A DNA stretch of 64,000 nucleotides from Caballeronia arationis (lineage in GTDB: Bacteria; Pseudomonadota; Gammaproteobacteria; Burkholderiales; Burkholderiaceae): NCBI RefSeq assembly GCF_001544975.2, contig NZ_FCOG02000011.1:62001-126000 (forward strand), read 5' to 3'. Position 1 is the stretch's first letter. Each line of letters begins with the position of its first letter. Below, piece after piece: positions 10,801-18,694 of this stretch. A program made the translations under genes and the position numbers. The notes beneath the pieces are model-generated. The model ran no database searches. It was not told the DNA's origin and was given only the letters and a program-made list of their open reading frames with translations.

Positions 10801-11963
10801 TTGCCGTACTTGTCAATCTTGTCGCCAAGGCGTGTCCCTTTGAGCTTCTTCCCGACCCAGCGCCCGGCCTTTGCACCAAGGGAGTCCGCCACCATACCAC
10901 CGGAGAATTCGCCAGCCATTTGTGACTTGCTGGGACCACCTTCACCCAGCATGTCGCTTGCGTCGGCGGCCATGTCAGCAGCGCCCAGGGCCATCTGCGC
11001 ACTACCCGCGAAGCTCGACAGACTGGCGGTCAGTTGCTTCTGAATCCGGTCTGTCAAGTTGCGCATGAACGCCGAGCGCTGACCGAGGACCATCCCGCCC
11101 ACATTGCCGAAGAACTTGTTCCTCGCGAGGGTCGGCCAGTCTTCGCGCATCTTGATCTTGAGCACGTCTGGAAGCGCAGTGTTCTTCTGGATGTTCTCCA
11201 GCAATTCGCGATTCCGTGCTCCCTGTGCCTTCTGCTCCGCCAACGAATCCATGGCGACGAAGTAGTGGCGGTACTGGATCTCGAGCGACTTGCGCTGGAA
11301 GTTGACCGTCACTCGATCCTGGTAGTCCGCCAGACGCTGCAACGCGATGCGCATCGAGTTGAGCTGCCCCAGCTGGTTATTGGAGCGATTATTGTCGATG
11401 TTCTTCTGGATGTCGGATTCGGCCTTGTCTTCTGCGCGCTGTTGCGCGTTCGTCTCAGCCTGGAACTTGAAAATGTCGCCGAGTGTGGACTGAAGCGCCG
11501 CGTGGCGCGACGCCTCTTCCGAGATACCCGTCGAGCCATTGTCGGCCGACTCCGACCAGGATTTGAGGCGCTGCTGGACCTTTTTCGGCAGAAATTTTTC
11601 AGTCGTCGGGAGCAACTTATTGGTCGCGCGCTTCATGTCGTTGAGAAGCGGACGGACCTCTTTGACGGACGAATTGTATAGAGTCCGCAGGGACGCATTG
11701 GTCTGATCTGCCATGTCGAGGGCTGTTCCATAGCCCGTCGGCAAGGCCGATTTGACGGTCTTCTTGATGAACGAGCTGCTCCGGGCCGAGTCCCAGACGC
11801 CGCTCACCGCACCCTTCCCGAAATCCATTGCCGCTTGGGTCGCGGGCTTCCGGTCGTCCTTCTTCTTAGCCTTCGGTGCTGAAGCGTTCCAATCCGACGC
11901 GAAGTCGAGATCTTCGTCGAAGCCAAAGTCGTCGACTGCGGAGAGCTTCCTTTTCTTGGCCAT
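4836..11963 (-). CDS. Giant virion-associated lysin with GH19 chitinase-like domain
   Basis: 2375 residues from ATG 11963 (MAKKRKLSAVDDFG), which has TTGGAGTC upstream; a longer frame starts 11 codons earlier without a ribosome site. The first 350 residues are charged and helical. The middle contains several Gly/Ala-rich hydrophobic stretches (about residues 1370-1470) and a repeated DFV/W-type tail-protein texture. Residues about 2000-2180 form a family 19 glycoside hydrolase domain: CDHESGGF near residue 2028 gives the likely catalytic Glu, followed by GRLGN, YRGRGVIQLTG and the closing VNGGLNGLNDR. Residues about 2190-2290 are a Ser/Ala/Gly/Pro linker before a short helical C-terminus. By size, domain and neighbours this is the phiKZ gp181-like peptidoglycan-cutting virion protein used during genome injection. 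Confidence 0.85.
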   Translation of the reverse strand: MAKKRKLSAVDDFGFDEDLDFASDWNASAPKAKKKDDRKPATQAAMDFGKGAVSGVWDSARSSSFIKKTVKSALPTGYGTALDMADQTNASLRTLYNSSVKEVRPLLNDMKRATNKLLPTTEKFLPKKVQQRLKSWSESADNGSTGISEEASRHAALQSTLGDIFKFQAETNAQQRAEDKAESDIQKNIDNNRSNNQLGQLNSMRIALQRLADYQDRVTVNFQRKSLEIQYRHYFVAMDSLAEQKAQGARNRELLENIQKNTALPDVLKIKMREDWPTLARNKFFGNVGGMVLGQRSAFMRNLTDRIQKQLTASLSSFAGSAQMALGAADMAADASDMLGEGGPSKSQMAGEFSGGMVADSLGAKAGRWVGKKLKGTRLGDKIDKYGNKAQYYAGNAPQHLTEWAHSDHGDNVPLVGGGIRWLKDQIRASNGVETGMHVDNLRNLQDPAPFNGLARKSLTEVIPGYLARIYRELQILRTGDAKTELTTYDYTRNSFHSKSEMAKNAFGSLVRKEDKAWVHEKGKNLVDHLEKESGVQLTKKQRKALLRRMMQDNLTNRTGSAKRYSDVFSYGGDNAEHAGTFAKLFENYFKDDHDGGKQMRFQARFADLGSGMGDPRAAIQDMISSGMLDVVMQTGLVKNGRLDLDKLMDYYLHDTFNPAASYAGGNVRPMGGGSSHGIHASMASRHRGAKRVKGQGPRKKPRRAFTPTARHRPSAQTLGAMNWNAARRHEPDGFDEWLRALDEADDPAETTPEHHLNIGGRKSAETGVKDCCDQKPIIEAIKESSSKSISEKIHETLLAIQKKVEEGIDVRHRRSGVGTHMGDADGGGVRRSKNLLTWTVGDFGSAAAGAGKWGLDKVKGGFQGAWDWWKRPSPMFHKVKGWGKSGLDAVSGGGKKALSYAKSFDDIYLPGSKEPALLAWKMRAGHYRDKATGNIIKSYKDITSDVEDIFDNDNIVLEAKDIGRAYSKSKIGVKAISALGAAWKGLRGAYDSIAGGVFRLVPKVIEHGIKLAEKGMDLLDQPVDIYVKGKDDPVMLAIMMRGGAYRSQLKGTLITRPSLIDGPVEDISDKNNIKLVLTKEDLAKGLVDRNGKPMKTPLAKLLDLARKPFAMAGRALSKGFEMAKTFVSAPFKALGNWFENWLGKDGIIFAGSRTMIDRLTEIRDILTERLPRPKKRLLGDDGEGFVKGSWEEKEHEKKLPAGDGKAGETGMGAALSKIKDAIKGLTDRFKKKDEEESEEAGEATAGKGFIRKAISKIAPGLSRAGNMLGGMASSLGLNRVAKFLSGSSLPPELAKDGRIAGMYAAMKAAIQDSESDSIGGGGGMFNKAKRLLKRIPGAGRVGRMLGGAKNVLRSGMGRLLGRGALSAGLEGAATVGAEGAAAATGLGAAEAGLGAAALTGAEGAGLLAGATGGSALVAGGATVLSGIATGAGMLGAALLSPVGLGIAGAALLGYSLYKGYKALTKKRLGSLSALRFAQYGFTKEQEKSYLQAVFGLEDKLIKGVVFQNGQASIDAKAVPELQKPKELAEGFDLDLKDNQQCANFAQWFRGRFCPVFLKHMTALQTANANAKLGEVDEKLKSDEKKKYFEASKWPQGPYYVSASPFWDQPSLQAGPEYVQKITQEVAAEIDKDAGKKDGDKGTAGVVASAAAAGALAGKTADDVKPKEAGQDKAKALVAQALGIGTAKPSETGVGGKSTASYAIDPALAKPGQTPGKVETLTGVRYRTYGLKDLDADKCALLRALEAETFKSVRVTNDAAQFNGDPAQLQEKFGAQFGVVGHHNNQAYTWNAWFNMRFLPTYLNYLGTMSRLSGGPTMVGKLTGRSEDMLEPVLAAQIAKAIVGTRTPDSKSVREVTQSPWPGYAMNTDQKSVQAALDFLDGKSKDKAKTLNDGTGVSKDKPKADSKKSDEKKEGDGGKGWTNYLADKAGEGWKSVKDWASNAFNSAKNVVSNVASSIGNAAGKAYDAFKNTKVGGAIVSGVKSAGNWVEKKYSASAQAIKNALLKAMVAAGITKPEEQAMLMAQCDHESGGFKSLTENLHYSAGNLMKVFGPKHFPTMQAAQEAVAGGERAIADAAYGGRLGNSDADDGYKYRGRGVIQLTGKANYAHFGKKIGVDLINNPDLASEPNTAAKLAIAFWQENVKAAGKNGDVRTATLGVNGGLNGLNDRQSKYQFYLKQAQDGKLVPTDIAGKTDAKSDGTSAAQTSAAGGSAPASGSGSTPPAAPASDTSSGSTGGSAPSTASTASASSGSATSSAPAASTGSSPADSPFGFGGSSAKPVGSGSRNIAAVQQAQHDEHMDALGGVGDTLGKSLKVHEESLGTLKAILALMQTTSKSNDQGATSAPSTTAPGTGPIQSGPPQKMPTPPVSMRKMV

Positions 11964-12039
11964 ACGCGACTCCAAAAAAATAGGGCCGCGGAACATCGCG
12001 ACCCCTCATAGATTTCCCGTTTTTAAGTAGGAACACTAA

Positions 12040-13665
12040 ATGCCACAGCGTTCTGCGATTCCTTTCAATCTGAGCTTGCTCGAACTCACGCCAGCCAAGT
12101 TGCAAGGGCTGAAGCCCGTGACCTCACTCGCCTTCTTCGACGGCAATAGCAACAACTTTGCGGAAGACGGCCTGTTCTCCGTGAGCATCTTCGGCAAAGT
12201 CGGCGACGAGAAGCGTTCGCAACGCTTTTCTTTCATCGACATTCGCGTGCCGATCTTTCATCCAGTGATCTTCCGCGCGCTCGTCAGCCTGAAGCGCTTG
12301 TACGGCGACATCATCTCGGGTGCCGAATACGCCGTGTGGAATCCGGAGATCCGCGACTTTGAACGCAGCGATCCAGTCAACGGCAAGACGGGCTTTCAGT
12401 TCTTCGTGTCCAACTGGAAGAACATCGCCTTCGAGAAAACGAAGAGTGACACGCGCGAGCAGAACATCCTGCTCATCGAGAAGTTCAAGGAAAAGGGACT
12501 GACGTCGAGGATCGTAGTGATGCCCGCTGGCATGCGCGATCTGGAGATTGGTCCAGATGGTCGGGTGCGTGAGGACGAGATCAACACGATCTACCGGGAG
12601 CTGATCGCCAAATCGAATAGCGTAACCGACTCGGCGCTGCGCACGAACCCCGAGATCATCAATACGGTTCGCTACAGCCTGCAGATGACCTTCAACAAGC
12701 TCTATGACTTGCTCGAGAGCATGGTAGAAGGCAAGCGCAAGCTTCTGATGGGCAAGTGGGCGAGCCGGCGTGTCTTTGACGGTACGCGAAACGTGATCAC
12801 GGCGATGGACACCTCGGCGGCGTATCTCGGCGCGCCCGGCAACGTCGGTTTCAACAACACCGTGATCGGCCTGTATCAGATGCTGAAGGCCGCTCGACCG
12901 GTGGCTGTCTATCACATCCGCAATGGCTTTCTCCAAAAGGTCTTTCCGGGTGCTGGGATGGCTGCGAAGCTCGTCAACAAGAAAACTCTACAGGCGGAGC
13001 CGACGCAGTTGAAGGTGGACTACTTCGACCGCTGGATGACGAGTGAAGGGATCGAGAAAATTCTGACGGCGTTCGGTGAAGAGGATCTGCGCCACAAACC
13101 CATCGAGATCGACGGCAAGTATCTGGGCCTCATCTACCGGGGCCCGGACATGACGTTTCGCTTCATGAACAGCATCGACGAGCTACCCGAGGGTCGCGAC
13201 AAGAAAGACGTCTCGCCGATCACGTTTTGTCAGCTGCTCTACCTCTCGACCTATCGTGAGATGGACCGCCTGCCCCTTTTTGTCACGCGTTACCCGATTA
13301 CGGGTATCGGCTCGATCGTGCCAAGCAAGGCGCACGTTCGCACGACGGTGCTTTCCGAACGACGCAAGGAACTGGGTCCGGACTGGAATCCGCTGGGCGA
13401 CGACTACGTGGCCTACGAGTTTCCTGTCGACGGTGGCGCATTCATCAACTCACTGGTGCCGCACAGCTCCAAGCTGGGCCTGATGGGCGCTGACTTCGAC
13501 GGCGATACGTCCTCGGGCAACGTCACCTACACCGACGAAAGCATTCAAGAAGTTGATGAGTTTCTCGCCAGTCGTCGCGCCTATGTGGGCACCGACGGCC
13601 GAGCGCTTGCAAGCGTAGCAGTCTCCACAGTGAACCTGGTGCTGCACAACCTGACCGGGGATTAA
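12040..13665 (+). CDS. RNA polymerase beta-prime N-terminal-type subunit (probable virion RNAP, gp180-like)
   Basis: 541 residues, ATG 12040 with TAGGAACAC upstream. The LLMGKW-VFDGTRNVI segment near residue 235 corresponds to the GKRVDYSGRSVI region of beta-prime. LPLFVTRYPITG near residue 415 replaces the NRAPTLHR segment. GADFDGD at about residues 483-489 is the metal-binding catalytic loop (NADFDGD in bacteria, with Asn replaced by Gly here). The protein ends soon after, so it is only the N-terminal part of a beta-prime; the rest must be encoded outside the window. It lies five bases before the beta gene and is divergent from the virion lysin, the same arrangement as phiKZ gp178-gp180-gp181. 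I therefore favour the virion polymerase, which starts early transcription after injection. Confidence 0.8.
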   Translation: MPQRSAIPFNLSLLELTPAKLQGLKPVTSLAFFDGNSNNFAEDGLFSVSIFGKVGDEKRSQRFSFIDIRVPIFHPVIFRALVSLKRLYGDIISGAEYAVWNPEIRDFERSDPVNGKTGFQFFVSNWKNIAFEKTKSDTREQNILLIEKFKEKGLTSRIVVMPAGMRDLEIGPDGRVREDEINTIYRELIAKSNSVTDSALRTNPEIINTVRYSLQMTFNKLYDLLESMVEGKRKLLMGKWASRRVFDGTRNVITAMDTSAAYLGAPGNVGFNNTVIGLYQMLKAARPVAVYHIRNGFLQKVFPGAGMAAKLVNKKTLQAEPTQLKVDYFDRWMTSEGIEKILTAFGEEDLRHKPIEIDGKYLGLIYRGPDMTFRFMNSIDELPEGRDKKDVSPITFCQLLYLSTYREMDRLPLFVTRYPITGIGSIVPSKAHVRTTVLSERRKELGPDWNPLGDDYVAYEFPVDGGAFINSLVPHSSKLGLMGADFDGDTSSGNVTYTDESIQEVDEFLASRRAYVGTDGRALASVAVSTVNLVLHNLTGD

Positions 13666-13670
13666 ACAAG

Positions 13671-15461
13671 ATGTTCCTGTACGAATACTTCTATCGACGA
13701 TACGGCGTGCGCCGCACCGCACAGCTGATTCAACCGCCCCTTCCGGGCATGGATCAACTGGCGCTGCCCAAGCGCAGCCTGTTCCACTTCATGGGCGGCG
13801 GTCCGCTCGACAGCGGTCCCGACTCAAACCAGATCGAGTTTCGTGGCATCACGAAGCCGATCGTCGTCTCGCACGTCTTTCAGCAAAGCGCGAATCAGGG
13901 CAACCCGCGCCTCGTCCGGACTTCGACCCCATTGCTCTCTTCGCAGTGGTTCCAGAAGCATCGGCGGTACAAGAAGATCGTGAACTTCGAGACGGGCACG
14001 CGGGACGACAACACGCTGGCCGTGATGAACTATGCGTTCCTGTGGCGGATGTACCGCTACCCGCGATCGTTGTTCGCCAACTTCTATCAGTGGCACAACA
14101 TCGCGGAGACGCTCTGGAGCCAGGTGGGCGACATTGCTTCGCGCTCCAATCGGCATCAGTTCATTCCGATCACCTTGCCCAAGATCCTGCCGTGTCTGGC
14201 TGATCTGAAGGTCGGCGAGATGAGCGGCATCAACCAGCGACTCATCAAACGTTTCAATTCGCACGAAGCGCTGATGATCCTTGAGATCTGGAAGTGGCTC
14301 GGCGAGAACCGCAAGTCGTCGATGCTCTCTCACGTGAACGATGCGAACATCGGTCGTGTCAACCTTCTGTTCGAGGAAAGCGGCCGTTGGTTCGTGGTGA
14401 ACCTCGCCACGCTCAACGGCTGGCGGATTGCTACGCCGTCTGAGCTGGAGGCCAATCCGGACGCGAATCAGCACGGGTACCCGCCTGCTCGCATGCAGCG
14501 TTTCTTCCTGCGTATGCTCATGTCCCTGATGGAAGTCCGCACTGCCGCAGCACCTGAAGTCATGGCTGAGAGCGATAGCGCGGTGCCGGCCACGGGCGAA
14601 ACCCCCCAGGAACCGACCAACGTCGTGGATTCGGTCAATCCGACCACGGGCGAGATCACCAAGACGGTTCAGCAGCCGAGCGAGGTACCAACCTACTTCC
14701 AGGTGCCGAAGCAGCTGGATGCGGATCTCGATGATGAAGACGGTGACCGAACCAAAACCATGCGCGTGGTCGCAGCGCTCAAGCATGAAGACGATGCACC
14801 GGATGAGCGCGGCACTGACATCCATCGCGATATGGAGTTGGAGAAGCAGATCGACGCGGATCTGGACCAGCTCGAGCACATCGCGAATCTGAGCGATCCG
14901 GAGGAAGAGACACGCACGGAAGCGGTGATCGAAGCGCCGGTCACACTCAGTCCCGAAGGCGCCGTGATGAAGATCTGTGATCGGCTCGCCGAGCAGGGAA
15001 TGCTGAGTGCCGGCGAACACCGTCGCTATCAAGCGCTCTCGCAGGCGTACAAGAAGATCGTTGCACCGGACGGCAAGTCGACGCTGGGTGACTTTTCGCA
15101 GGTTGCGAAAGAAGACGTACACATTCCGGAATCGCCAGCCCTACCCGATGTCGCAACGGTGCCGGACAAGACGATGCTCAAATCGTCGCTCATGGTGTTC
15201 GACTCACATTACATCAAGAAGGTCATGCAGAAGGATGTCGCCAGCATGGTGCTCAACCTTCAGCAGGCCGGCCTCTGCGTCACCGGCTACGAGGTCGAAG
15301 ACGTCGATGATGTCATGGGCGAATACAAGATCTACACCGTGCGCGTGACACCGGTCGATGGGACACAATCGACGTTCCGATTCCGGCTGCCAACAGTAGC
15401 TGAAGACGGTACGTTCACCAGCAACGGTGTGAAGTATCGCGTGCGAAAGCAGCGAGGGGAT
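13671..15461 (+). CDS. RNA polymerase beta subunit, exon 1 (probable virion RNAP, gp178-like)
   Basis: Exon 1 codes for 597 residues, from ATG 13671, five bases after the stop of the beta-prime gene. The unspliced frame would stop at TAA 15462-15464, immediately after the exon. Residues about 330-420 are a low-complexity acidic region, unlike cellular beta. The end, NGVKYRVRKQRGD, resembles the conserved F-x-x-NG-x-E/K-x-x-x-x-Q segment of beta. It continues in register with exon 2 at 15850 (LPIRKIGPDIV) when the intron 15462-15849 is removed. The complete product would be 1451 residues. Assignment to the virion rather than the non-virion enzyme is by gene order. Confidence 0.75.
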
Positions 15462-15849
15462 TAAAACATGTATGGTCCCCGTGTCGTAGAAATACGGCAC
15501 AAGAAAACCTATCTAATTGCGGGAACCCGCCTAGACCCAACAACTACCACCTACGCGCGGAAACGCAGCGTAGCACCTGTAGGGTAATCATCCAAACAGG
15601 AATGGTGAAAATGTTGTTGGGTGGCGCAACCGACGCAGCGAAGCTCCTAAGTACCCACGGTATATGGAGTGTGCTCAGAGGCCATCGAAAGCTACGACGC
15701 AAGGCGTCTAACGACACCTGTATAAAGCCAGGTGGTCACCTCTCGGTGATTCAAGCGAGTAGAGTAGGACGTCGCAAGACATCCGAAAAGATAGGCACCC
15801 TACCCTCGAATCGAGGCGGGTGAAGATATGGTCCACCTTGGATGGGGTG
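15462..15849 (+). ncRNA. Group I self-splicing intron in the RNAP beta gene
   Basis: 388 nt between two in-phase halves of one beta reading frame. The 5' exon ends GGGGAU (15456-15461) and pairs with GUCCCC (15475-15480) just inside the intron, giving a P1 helix with the required U-G wobble at the splice site (U15461-G15475). CCAACAAC (15538-15545) can pair with GTTGTTGG (15613-15620). GAAGATATGGTCC near 15822-15834 is the usual 3'-proximal P7-region signature of phage group I introns. Placing the terminal G at 15849 joins GAT to CTT and gives RKQRGD-LPIRKI without a frame change. There is no open reading frame of note inside, so no homing endonuclease within the intron. The exact 3' splice site is inferred from the protein frame. 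Confidence 0.88.
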
Positions 15850-18414
15850 CTTCCCATCCGAAAGATCGGTCCGGACATCGTGGCGCTCACGAGCTACTAC
15901 GGCAAAGTGTTTGTCTCTCGGTCGCCGAAGCGCGTGAACGACTACGGGACCTGGTTGTGTAACTCGATCCGCGCGATCGGGCTCGAGAAAGGCAGCAGCT
16001 TGCTCGGGAACATGCACATGGCGGATGTGTTCGACAATTTCTTCCCGTGTCCTCGGCTCTACAGCATCTTGGCGATGTCGTTCCGTGGATTCACGCTGGC
16101 GGGGTTCGAGTGGAACTTCGATCACAGCAAGCGTGCGGCGTTGTATGGCGAGGAGATGCTGAAGGTCTACGAGCGTGACGGGATTGTCATTTGTGGCAAG
16201 TCGATGAAGGATCCGAAGTCCTTCCTTCTGATGGACGCGAAAGGTGCGCTCTACCATGCCACGTTTGGTCAGCGTCATCTGCCGCTCGTGCTGCCGAGCA
16301 TCGAAGAGATGTTGCAGCTTGAGCCTGCCAAGGCGCCTGTCGACTTCGCCGAAGTGAAAGTGTTGGGACGCACGATCCCGCTGGGTGTGGTGCTCGGTTA
16401 CGAAATGGGTCTCGAGCGTCTGATGAAGCTGCTCAAGGTCGAACCTCGCCGCGTACCGGCAGGGCAGCGCGTCAATCTGCAGCCGAACGAATACAGCCTG
16501 GTCTTTTCGGACGAGACACTCGCGTTCCCGCGTGACAGGACGTTCGCCTCGATGGTGCTCGCGGGCTTCAACGAGTATCACCGCAGCCTGCGGACATACA
16601 ACGTTCACGAGTTCGACCGGCGCGGCGTGTACCTGAACCTGTTGGAGTCGGCTGGCGCATCGACGCGCTATCTGCGCGAGATCGATCTTCAGTATCAGCT
16701 TTTCGTTGACCCGATCACGCGCGAGCTGCTCGTCGACATGAAGGAGCCCACGGACTATCAGAGCCTGCTACTCAAGGCCTGCGAGATGCTGCTCACTGAC
16801 CATCACCCGGACGAACTCGATTCGCGCTACATGCGGATCAAGGGCTACGAGCGGATGGCGGGTGCTGTCTACTCGGAAATCGTGCGTTCCATTCGTGTGC
16901 ACAACGGTCGTGCGGGCAAATCGCGTTTGCCGATTGACCTGCACCCGTTCCAGGTCTGGAAGAACATCACCCAGGATCCGGCAAAGATCCAGGTGTCGGA
17001 AATCAATCCGATCCAGAACCTGAAAGAAATGGAAGCGGTGACGTACTCGGGTGTTGGTGGTCGAGGTTCGCGCAGCATGACGAAGTCGACCCGTGCCTAC
17101 CATCAGAACGACATGGGCACGATCTCGGAATCGACCGTCGACTCTTCGGACGTCGCAATCAACACCTACACCAGCGCGGATCCGCAGTTCACCTCGCTGC
17201 GTGGCGTCTCGCGTCCCTATGACGTGAAGAAGTCGGGCGCAACGGCTCTGCTTTCGACGTCGGCGCTGTTGTCACCGGCGGCTGATCGCGACGATCCGAA
17301 ACGGGTGAACTTCATCGGCATCCAGCAGAGTCACGGCATCGCCTGTCGCGGCTACAAGCAGGCAGCGCTTCGCACGGGTTACGAGGGCGTTATTGCTCAT
17401 CGTGCAGGTGACTTGTTTGCAGTGACTGCGAAGAAGAGCGGCAAGGTGCTATCCGTCAATGAGCACGGCATGCAGGTGCAGTACGAAGACGGTGAGATTC
17501 AAGGCATCGAGCTCGGACGCCGTTACGGCAACGCCGCCGGTCTCGTGGTTCCGCACCAGGTCAACACGAACATGAAGGCCGGGCAGACGTTCAAGCCAGG
17601 CACTCTCCTCTCCTACAACGACGGCTTCTTCGAGCCGGACGTGCTGAATCCTGACAGTGTTGTCTGGAAAGCCGGGATCACGGTGAAGACTGTGTTCATG
17701 GAGGCGATGGTGACGCTCGAGGACTCCTCGGCGATCTCGAGAGAGGTCTCGGAACTGCTGACCACGCAGTTGACCAAGGTGCGGACCGTCGTCGTCAACT
17801 TCGACCAAGAGATCCACAAGCTCGTAAAACCGGGCAGCGTTCTGGGCTCCGAGGATATTTTATGCGTCATCGAGGACGCCGTGACAGCGGGCAACCGTCT
17901 GTTCGACGAGGAGTCTCTTGACACGCTGCGTGTGCTCAGCGAACAAACGCCCAAGGCGAAATCCGCGGGTGTCGTTGAGCGTATTGAGGTCTTCTACCAC
18001 GGGGAGCTGGAGGACATGTCGCCTTCACTCCAGAAGCTCGCGGCCACATCCGATGCGGCCATGATCAAGCGTTCGCGCTCCGTGGGTAAGAAAGGCTACA
18101 CCGGCAGCGTCGACGAAAGCTTCCGCGTCGAAGGCACACCGCTTCAGTTGGACACCGCAGCGATTCAAATCTACCTCACTGCGGACGTGCCGGCTGGCGT
18201 GGGTGACAAGGGCGTGTTCGGCAACCAGTTGAAAACGGTGTTTGGTCAGGTGATGGAGCGTGAGCTGAGAACGGAGTCCGGACTGAAGGTCGATGCGATC
18301 TTTGGCGCGAAATCCGTTGCAGACCGGATCGTGTCGTCCCCGGAACTCATCGCTACTACCACGACCTTGCTCGATGTGATCGGCCAGAAGGCCGTAGAAC
18401 TCTACCGGTCGTAG
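15850..18414 (+). CDS. RNA polymerase beta subunit, exon 2
   Basis: 854 residues plus stop. The frame stays open back to a GTG at 15820, but bases 15820-15849 belong to the intron. Exon 2 starts LPIRKIGPDIVALTSYYGK, typical of phiKZ-like beta. SGVGGRGSRSM, then SDVAINTYTSADPQF and the IQQSHGIACRGYKQA segment lie in the middle. VGDKGVFGNQ near residue 1382 of the spliced protein is the counterpart of the beta GDKxxGRHGNKG motif that lines the catalytic centre, with the basic residues reduced. The protein ends with a short C-terminal region after ELYRS. A hairpin follows the stop. The beta and beta-prime genes form one operon. Confidence 0.8.
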   Translation, partial: LPIRKIGPDIVALTSYYGKVFVSRSPKRVNDYGTWLCNSIRAIGLEKGSSLLGNMHMADVFDNFFPCPRLYSILAMSFRGFTLAGFEWNFDHSKRAALYGEEMLKVYERDGIVICGKSMKDPKSFLLMDAKGALYHATFGQRHLPLVLPSIEEMLQLEPAKAPVDFAEVKVLGRTIPLGVVLGYEMGLERLMKLLKVEPRRVPAGQRVNLQPNEYSLVFSDETLAFPRDRTFASMVLAGFNEYHRSLRTYNVHEFDRRGVYLNLLESAGASTRYLREIDLQYQLFVDPITRELLVDMKEPTDYQSLLLKACEMLLTDHHPDELDSRYMRIKGYERMAGAVYSEIVRSIRVHNGRAGKSRLPIDLHPFQVWKNITQDPAKIQVSEINPIQNLKEMEAVTYSGVGGRGSRSMTKSTRAYHQNDMGTISESTVDSSDVAINTYTSADPQFTSLRGVSRPYDVKKSGATALLSTSALLSPAADRDDPKRVNFIGIQQSHGIACRGYKQAALRTGYEGVIAHRAGDLFAVTAKKSGKVLSVNEHGMQVQYEDGEIQGIELGRRYGNAAGLVVPHQVNTNMKAGQTFKPGTLLSYNDGFFEPDVLNPDSVVWKAGITVKTVFMEAMVTLEDSSAISREVSELLTTQLTKVRTVVVNFDQEIHKLVKPGSVLGSEDILCVIEDAVTAGNRLFDEESLDTLRVLSEQTPKAKSAGVVERIEVFYHGELEDMSPSLQKLAATSDAAMIKRSRSVGKKGYTGSVDESFRVEGTPLQLDTAAIQIYLTADVPAGVGDKGVFGNQLKTVFGQVMERELRTESGLKVDAIFGAKSVADRIVSSPELIATTTTLLDVIGQKAVELYRS

Positions 18415-18423
18415 ACCCCACGG

Positions 18424-18455
18424 ACAAACGGCGGACCTTCGGGTCTGCTGTTTGT
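18424..18455 (+). terminator. Hairpin after RNAP beta gene
   Basis: ACAAACGGCGGACC (18424-18437) pairs through two G-U pairs with GGTCTGCTGTTTGT (18442-18455) around a TTCG tetraloop. The following run is only weakly T-rich, so termination may be partial. Confidence 0.65.
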
Positions 18456-18490
18456 TCAAGATTTATTCAGTCCTGCTGATAGGAATTTTC

Positions 18491-18679
18491 ATGAAATCCA
18501 GAGAATCTGAAAAGACGCTCGTGACGCTCGCGAATGCCACGACTCTCGTGCGCACCATCGTTCAGGGCGTCCTCGGCAACGACGCCGCAGACACCTTCGG
18601 GGGCGCGCCGCTCACAACGGATGTGATCAACCAAATCGCCCAGGCCAAGTTTCAGGCTGCGGTGCAACCCTACCTGTAA
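18491..18679 (+). CDS. Small hypothetical protein
   Basis: 62 residues from ATG 18491 (MKSRESEKTLV), preceded by ATAGGAATTTTC. An in-frame TTG at 18452 would add 13 residues but lies in the terminator arm. The product is predicted helical with no Cys and no membrane segment. It lies 15 bases before the next gene, whose ribosome site AAAAGGACG follows its stop. Nothing recognisable; position between RNAP beta and the gp177-like gene suggests a late or virion role. Confidence 0.6.
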   Translation: MKSRESEKTLVTLANATTLVRTIVQGVLGNDAADTFGGAPLTTDVINQIAQAKFQAAVQPYL

Positions 18680-18694
18680 AAGGACGCGAAGACC

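Noticed and set aside
12124-12936. Long minus-strand frames opposite RNAP and virion genes
   Set aside because: GC-rich coding strands produce open antisense frames; none has a ribosome site and composition is Arg/His/Val-rich.
15820-15849. GTG 15820 as independent start of the second beta half
   Set aside because: These bases are in the group I intron; the protein matches only from residue LPIRKI onward.
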